Source: Ancistrus triradiatus (lineage: Eukaryota > Chordata > Actinopteri > Siluriformes > Loricariidae). From it: a stretch of 64,000 bases of DNA. Of this stretch, positions 57,788-64,000 are shown piece by piece (within the stretch, counting starts at the first letter, position 1; each line of letters opens with the position of its first letter). Both the position numbers and the translations under genes were made by a program. Under the pieces are notes generated by a model, which worked only from the letters and a program-made list of their open reading frames with translations, ran no database searches and was not told the DNA's origin. The stretch spans positions 62,001 to 126,000 of the forward strand of contig JAJAGP010000184.1 in NCBI GenBank assembly GCA_025084515.1, read 5' to 3'.

Positions 57788-58304
57788 GACCGCACCTATA
57801 ATAATTTACAGATCTGCCCGAGACGGAACTGCATGCCGAGTTTGCTGCATCTGGGCGCGTTATTTTTTTGTCAATGAGTGTATTTGTATTTGAGTGTATG
57901 TATTTGAAAGTAAAATATTATGGATTTCTCACGAAAAAAATAGTGAAGCCATAGATGAGATATGGAGTGACGCAACAATGCAAAAAAAAAAAAAAAACCC
58001 CAAAGATTTCTGAATACACTCAGACAAGTATATCGTCTATCACGATACCGAACCTGATCACGATTCGATGAAATATCGTCAAATTGCCCACCCCCAAGTT
58101 CTAGGTGACTTTTACTAATGTTTTAAATGACATATCTTAAATTTGAAATTGCATCACTGTGCAGGACCTTTTGCTTAATAACAAAATGCCTTTTTAAGTG
58201 AATTACGTTAATTATCAGGACATTTAATGTCCTGGTGACAGAAATGACACCCGTTCGGTGAAATGGCACGTTTCTTATTCCTTACGTTTACGTTTATGAC
58301 CTTT

Positions 58305-58400
58305 AGCAGGTGTCCTTATCCGGAACGACTTACAACTGACACTTGGCAGAGGTGGGATTTGAACGCTGGACCTTAACCGCTAGGCCACCACAGTCCCCAT
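58305..58400 (-). repeat. tRNA-derived SINE fragment
   Basis: On the minus strand GTGGTGGCCTAGCGGTTAAG and GCGTTCAAATCCCACC (B-box-like). Confidence 0.55.
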
Positions 58401-59299
58401 AGTCCACAGTCCTTATTATCCATTAGCTACGTATTGCAGGACGATAAAGAATTTGGGTTGGATTTTTATGCAAACGGCTTCAGGGTCATAAATCTGTAGC
58501 GCAGTGCATTTTATAGGAAGTGTCTTATGAAGGGTAGAAGGCTCATAATTTTATAGCAGAAGGGAATTTCATTCTAAGTAACTGTTTAAACAGTGATAGC
58601 AGAAGCTGGTTGTTATTCCCTTTGCAGCGTTCCTATTGGTCGTATAGTGCACTACTGAGCTTTATAGCCTAGTGTACTTTGGTTACATATGCGGCAGCAC
58701 CAAACTGGACTACATAGTGCTGATACGCATATTTTTAGTAGTTTATTTATTTTTCACTTTTTTTTTAAAATTCTCTCAATACGTTCCCCACTACATGTTT
58801 ATAAATGCTACACGATATGAAAAAGATTAAAGAAAAAGGAAAGCAATAGCCGAATCACAAAGGGTTTCAGATGGTCGAAATATTCAATGAATAGCTATAA
58901 ATAGTTCGTGTGTGTTTCTTTCAGTTATTTTAAAATCATAACGATATGCGATCTTTCATTGGAAAAACAATCCCAGTCTTAATAGTCGAGCATGATTACA
59001 GTACCATGTCAGCCAACTGTGAGGGCGAAAACACAACTAATCATTTATTAATCATAATCGAGGTAAATTAATAATTAAAATATTGATTTGAGGTCATATC
59101 ACCCAGCACTAAGATATCATTTTATGACCTCTATTTTTATTTTACTCTATTGAATATTACAAGGACTCTAAAATATTAGTCATATTATCATACTTTATTT
59201 GAATTATGAATTTTAAATATGTTCTCTGTTAATGTTTATTTAGTTTCTGTCCAAGTTGTTGCTATCAAACTGTAGATTATTTTTGTGTGTTTGTTTGTT

Positions 59300-59490
59300 T
59301 ACACATAACATCTAGCCCCTTTTTGAGGCTTGGTTCTCCCATGGTTTCTTTCTCACAGCATTTAGGGATTTTCCTTGCCACTGTCGCCCTAGGCTTGCTC
59401 ATTTTGGGATTGTCCTTTGAAAATAGAAGATAATTGATAGTTGTAAGGCGGCTTTGAGACAATGATCCGTTGTAAAAAAGTGCTACAGGA
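59300..59490 (-). repeat. Dispersed repeat C, copy 5
   Basis: Reverse orientation: ACATCTAGCCCCTTTTTGAG, CTTGCCACTGTCGCCCTAGG and GGCGGCTTTGAGACAATG. Confidence 0.6.
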
Positions 59491-60218
59491 GAAAATCCTT
59501 CCTTAGCTGTAGACCGGCCAATAAGGGGAGTGGAACGCCCCATCCCAAATGGCTTCATATTCACTACGTAGGTACTGAAACAGAACAGGGCACACGCTCT
59601 TATCCTTTATCGCTTGTGTATTCCTTGTTTTATTCATATAGTGCACTACGGAGGGTGTAGGGCTCCTAGGGTACTTTGTTTTTAGTGCTACATTTGGGAT
59701 GATCTTTTTCTGAGTAGAGGGCTTAATACTAAACGACTGTGTAAGCACTACATAGGGGATATAATAAGCAGTTTCTTGTCTGTTTCTTGCTTTTATAGTG
59801 CACTACAAAGGGAATGTGGGTTATGGGATTATGTGTCTGTAGCCTTATGTGGTTTTATGTGTGATATACAGACGATAGAAATAAGCAGCAGGATGTGTTT
59901 CATGCTCTCTGTTGGTTGTCTGGTAATCCACACAGGGTGGACCTTATGTACTTTTATAATATAGTGTGCAGGAGTAAGGATCCGCACCTTGGAAGGTTCT
60001 TTCCAGCGTGTAAGGGATGGAAATGAGCAGCAGAATCCGCTTCTTAATTCCTATTTAGAATTTCTCCTGGGTATAGGGGATCAAACTATTTGACTAGTGT
60101 TTAGACTATATGTTGTCTACATATTATGTTCTCTCTTCATTTTTATTTCGCTTCTGTTTATTCAAACAATTCCTGTAAACATTAATTATGTAACTCAGTA
60201 CTTTGTACATATAACATC

Positions 60219-60430
60219 TAGGCCGCCCATGGTCCCGTTTTGAGTCCTGGACCTCCCAAGGTTTCTTCCTTATAATGTTTTGGGAGTTTTTTGTCACCCT
60301 AGGCTTGCTCAGTTTGGGCCTAGATCATAGAAGATAATCGAAAATTGTGATGCTGCTGTCAGACAGTGCTCCATTGTTAAAAAAAAAAGAGAAAGAAGAA
60401 GCGCTATGTAAATAAATTTCACTTTGGCTT
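60219..60430 (-). repeat. Dispersed repeat C, copy 6
   Basis: Reverse orientation: CATCTAGGCCGCCCATGG, CACCCTAGGCTTGCTCAG and TGCTGCTGTCAGACAGTGC, ending AGCGCTATGTAAATAAATTT. Confidence 0.6.
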
Positions 60431-60682
60431 TTGTAGACACTACACAGAGAAGAGAAACAGGCCATAAAAGTTGGTTATATAGCACACTATAAAGGGTAGG
60501 TCGTTGCTTTATAAGGCGTAGAGAGCTTGTATTTAGGATATGTAGTAGTAATCTGTAGTATTTATGGACTTAAAATAAAGCCCTATGTTGTCTGTAAAAG
60601 CCGTTACACCTGAAGAAATCACTTATAGAGCGGCGTGAGAGCTGAGCATGGTGAAGTAACATGCTTTACTGAGTTCTGAATG

Positions 60683-60770
60683 TGTGCAGCGGTGCAGCGG
60701 TTAAGGTACTGGACTATTGACCAGAAGGTTAAGGGTTCAAGTCCAAGCACTACCAAGGTTTCACTGTTAG
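60683..60770 (+). repeat. tRNA-derived SINE fragment
   Basis: GTGCAGCGGTTAAGGTACTG followed by GGTTCAAGTCC, a perfect RNA polymerase III B box. There is no cloverleaf with a coherent anticodon arm, so it is a SINE rather than a tRNA gene. Confidence 0.6.
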
Positions 60771-61095
60771 TCCCGTCAACGTGGCTCTTTTAATTGCTTA
60801 ATTGCTATGTTTGTAGCCTGTAAGATCCAGTGGCTTGCAGGTAAGAGCCTGTTCCCGAAGACCAGGGCTTAAAAAATGTGGAAATTTCTTGCAGAATTTG
60901 AATCCAGTGGTGTTTTTGTAAGGTCTCAGCACGTAATTAACTTGTTATATGTAAGATGTAAAACATGCAATGTGCAAAATCTTATAAAATCATATTACAT
61001 CATCACTGGTCCAGGAATGTCCGAACATTTGCATAAGATTTGTGTGGGTGAAATTGTAAATGAAAGCAAATTCTTATGTTTTCTTTTCTCCACAG

Positions 61096-61139
61096 GAACC
61101 ATGATGGAGGAGGATGCACTTCTTCCAATGCCTAATGAG
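61096..61139 (+). CDS. Candidate first coding exon of another gene (possibly psd2)
   Basis: Between an acceptor TTTCTCCACAG and a strong donor GTGAGT, 44 nt encode MMEEDALLPMPNE with phase 0 at the end. From memory, PSD2 (EFA6C, an Arf6 exchange factor) begins MEEDKLLSAVPEE, and in humans PSD2 lies close to UBE2D2 on 5q31. Both points agree with psd2, but thirteen residues are too few to identify a gene. The remaining exons would lie right of base 64,000. Confidence 0.3.
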
Positions 61140-64000
61140 GTGAGTAAAAAAAAACCATGATTTTTAGGTACCTAAGGCAGAAAATGTCTAGCTTATATCT
61201 ATATTATGACGCCGATAACAAGGGGCTGCAGTGTATTTTTCCTTCTTTTGTTTGATGAACTGAAGCAGACTAATGTTCTGTTCTTCCTGAATCTTTTTCG
61301 TAATGTTTCTGTCTGCAGTGTTTTTTAAGTCTGTAAGTATTATTTATAAGTCAGGATGTTATTAGACTTAAACTCTGTACAAACATCCTTCTAAAATGTA
61401 CAACTCTGTCCTGTACTCCTTCGTCCTTATTCATCACCAGACTCCTCATCGCTCGGTCTTGTGTTTTGGAGGTTCTGGCCCAGGTCTTTCCTGCCTTTGA
61501 GAGGAAGATTAGAAGGTTTAGCAGGTTGCTGTCAGGAGTTTTAGTGGTGTCCTGATGAAACGAAAATATCAGTGAAGGATAAGAGATTCCTGATAGAAAG
61601 GAAACATATCCTTTGGAAAGAAAAGATCCTTTGGATCACTTAGTTGAACGGGATTTCGATGCTGTATTCACACTGGATGCAGAAGCAGCTCGATTCCGAT
61701 TTGCTGTTACACACCTATGACACGGATTTGTTTCTTTTATGGCAGTGTGAACGGAAAAAACACTTTCAGACTTGCGTAGGTCCTGACCAAAGCACAAGTG
61801 ATCTGGAATGACGTCTAAGCATTTCCACATGCCATTTCTGTCACTGTGTTTTAAATCATCACGTGTGTCATTATGCCCTGCAGAGATTGTATACGTTCTT
61901 TAATTTGCATAAAGAGCACGGCGTGTTCTCTGGACCGGGAGCGACCAGACTTTTGCATAGGGCTCCGTTGTCAGTCAGTCAGATAAGTGAGACAGAGGCT
62001 GTGTTCCGCTCACTAAGCATGCACCGAGCTCTGAATTAGATACCACATGAATATTAGCTGCAGCTCATTACGAATATAAAGGTAAGAACGTCGTCGCTCA
62101 GGAAGCGTCTCTTAGAAAGCTGTCGGGTTTCATGTTTTTTTTTCGTTCTGTGGTCGGTGCTGCCTTCCTTCAGCGCGACATCAAAGATGCAAAGAGCTCC
62201 AGATCCTGGTGCAAAGGTTTTTTGAGCTTTTTGACGAGTCAGACGCTCTGTTCTTTCTGTTCTGGCCAGTTCTGTGATCTAAAATCCAAATGATTTAACA
62301 GTTAAACCAAATCATGGAGGGTTCTTGCTGGAGGGTCCAGCCGGGATATGAACTCATAAAATTGAGTTTGTAACCAGCCCATCCTGATCAGACCCAAAAG
62401 ATGCATCAGTGAAGGAAATGCACTACAAAAAGGGCAGTGGTGCTTGTTGCAAAAAGAACCTGTGTGATTATCTGTGTGATAATGCAAATCGTCCCTGAAG
62501 CTTCTCTGAACCGTCTTGTAACGATTTACTTGAGTGGAACGTCATACGACCTTTGCAGAGAGCTCTAATAGAAGCAGCGCACCAAAGTTGTTTGGCAGAA
62601 AATTGCACGTTTGGTTTACGTCTGAAACCTTAGAGCTTAGCGTCCAGAGAGCTTTCACCATCTGCTAGTTCAGTGTCTTTAACCCAGAGCGAGATGAGGG
62701 CCGAATCACAAGTGCACAGAGGCATTCGTGAGCCGGGATAGTGAAGCGAGCATGTATGGAAGCTTCGGCGCATTAATGAAACGCTCTGGCACGACATGCT
62801 GTACGTGTGGCTTCACCCCTTCGCTTCAAGCAAAGAGTTTAACTATGTGAGTAAGGAAACGCGGGACAGGTATGAAGAATCAATTCAACTCGCGAAGTGA
62901 GGACGTCTGAATCATCTTCAGAACTATTTTCATGGTAGTCCTTATTAGAAGATTCCAGAAGAATAATAAAAACAAACATTTGGTTTCTGCCTCAAATTTC
63001 AGCTCAGCGTGTTTAAAATGTCCGTATCAATCCTGTCCAATATTTTTTATTATTATTTTTGAGGCGCCAGTAAACTTAAACATATACAGTACTTAGAGGG
63101 GTAGAATTTCATTGCTGGCAAGACATTTGTCACATTTCAAGAATGGCGAGGGCGAGAGCCGAGGTTGGTGGCTTTTCGAGGTAAAATGCTTGAAGGGAAA
63201 TCCGTCCTGCCATCACAGGTGGAAGGAGATGACAGGGGTGAGATAACGAGGTTAGACGGTATATGGAGAATCAGATGGACTACAGTCTGTAATTGTAGAA
63301 CTACAAAGTGAAGTCATCACTAAAGTTAAATAAAGGAAAAGCAGAAAATAAACTGAAAACTATAGAGTGCCTGAGACTTTCGCACAGTACTGTATTATGT
63401 TTGAAACACAAATAAATCAGATTTGAAAGAGACTTCTGTTCATTTAGAAAATTAACCAAACGTAACATGACCAGAGGTACCTAAACTTTGGCATCCAAAC
63501 AGTCCTTCGCTGTTGTTGTAATGCAAAATGTGTCTTCCTTGTTGGGACTGTTTGAATTAGGTGCCTCTTAAAGCCGTGTTTCTCCGATCTAACTTTTTTT
63601 TTTTAAAACAAATAATCAGTCAGTCCGTTCTGGATTAAATTATGGGAGCACTGAAATACTTCGAGTTCAAAAATAGGGGTCATTTCTTAAGCTCTTGAGC
63701 TGGCTTGTTTATTTTTATCGTTGCTCTTCTGCGTTAGAAAAAAACTCTGGACTGAACTTCAGCAGCACCTCATTTCCGGGGTGTAACTTGGTACAGCTAT
63801 GGCTCGTTACAGGACCTCCAGTTTATCAGTCGTCCATTTTCTATAGATTAACCTAAACTTAGTATCTGCCGAGACCTGTTTGGTTTGCTTTTTTGTTTTT
63901 ATTTTGGCTTTTTTTTACAAGTACTGGAAGCTGAGAAACAGTAGCTTGTTAAGCCTCATCAAATAAAGGCTGCCTGCCTGAATGTTGGGATTTGGGTTAT
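61140..64000. other. Downstream sequence, probably intron of the candidate gene
   Basis: No coding exon recognised. Only a Tc1 terminus at 63366 and AT-rich sequence. Confidence 0.4.
63366..63396. mobile_element. Terminus of the same Tc1-like family
   Basis: GCCTGAGACTTTCGCACAGT followed by ACTGTA is the reverse complement, with few changes, of the end at 18728-18757. Only the terminus is recognisable. Confidence 0.45.

Larger units (their letters stand above)
57788..61095. other. Intergenic, repeat-rich
   Basis: Contains A runs, SINE and repeat C copies and isolated TAGTGCACTAC segments (58648, 59640, 59798) that resemble single units of minisatellite B. No exon was supported before 61096. 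Confidence 0.5.

Overview
The window looks like nuclear DNA of a teleost fish. Genes are split into short exons with GT/AG introns, (CA)n, (GA)n and (TTA)n microsatellites are dense, and there are decayed Tc1/mariner-like and hAT-like transposons and tRNA-derived SINEs. The recognisable proteins are near-identical to vertebrate families. Nothing bacterial, phage or CRISPR is present. The species cannot be named from the sequence alone.

Layout. (1) 1-32,760 on the minus strand holds the 5' part of an EBF/COE transcription factor gene, best matched to EBF1. Six coding exons (32051-31918, 20573-20417, 18621-18558, 17090-17035, 13319-13246, 9266-9198) encode about 185 residues: the N-terminus and most of the DNA-binding domain, including the whole H-C-C-C zinc knuckle. 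The remaining exons lie beyond the left edge. Its introns contain minisatellites, transposon fragments and several stretches resembling conserved non-coding elements. (2) 37,925-41,640 on the minus strand holds a six-exon gene for a predicted secreted, cysteine-rich protein of about 122 residues that I do not recognise. The frame is open across five introns, all phase 1. (3) 43,550-53,255 on the plus strand holds a complete ubiquitin-conjugating enzyme gene of the UBE2D family, most like UBE2D2, with seven coding exons and two poly(A) signals. Its first coding exon carries an apparent extra base. (4) 53,260-64,000 is repeat-rich. It has a degenerate array with CTCF-like cores, a 41-bp minisatellite of about 35 units, a small terminal-inverted-repeat transposon with a transposase remnant, and a possible first coding exon of another plus-strand gene at 61,096-61,139. 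That exon could be psd2 by weak N-terminal resemblance and by remembered human 5q31 gene order (UBE2D2-CXXC5-PSD2).

No shared pathway links the genes: EBF is a nuclear DNA-binding factor, UBE2D2 is a general E2 enzyme, and the small protein is probably secreted. Human EBF1 and UBE2D2 both lie on 5q, so this may be a remnant of that synteny. The least explained objects are the unrecognised secreted gene and the minisatellite/transposon complex at 55.7-57.8 kb.
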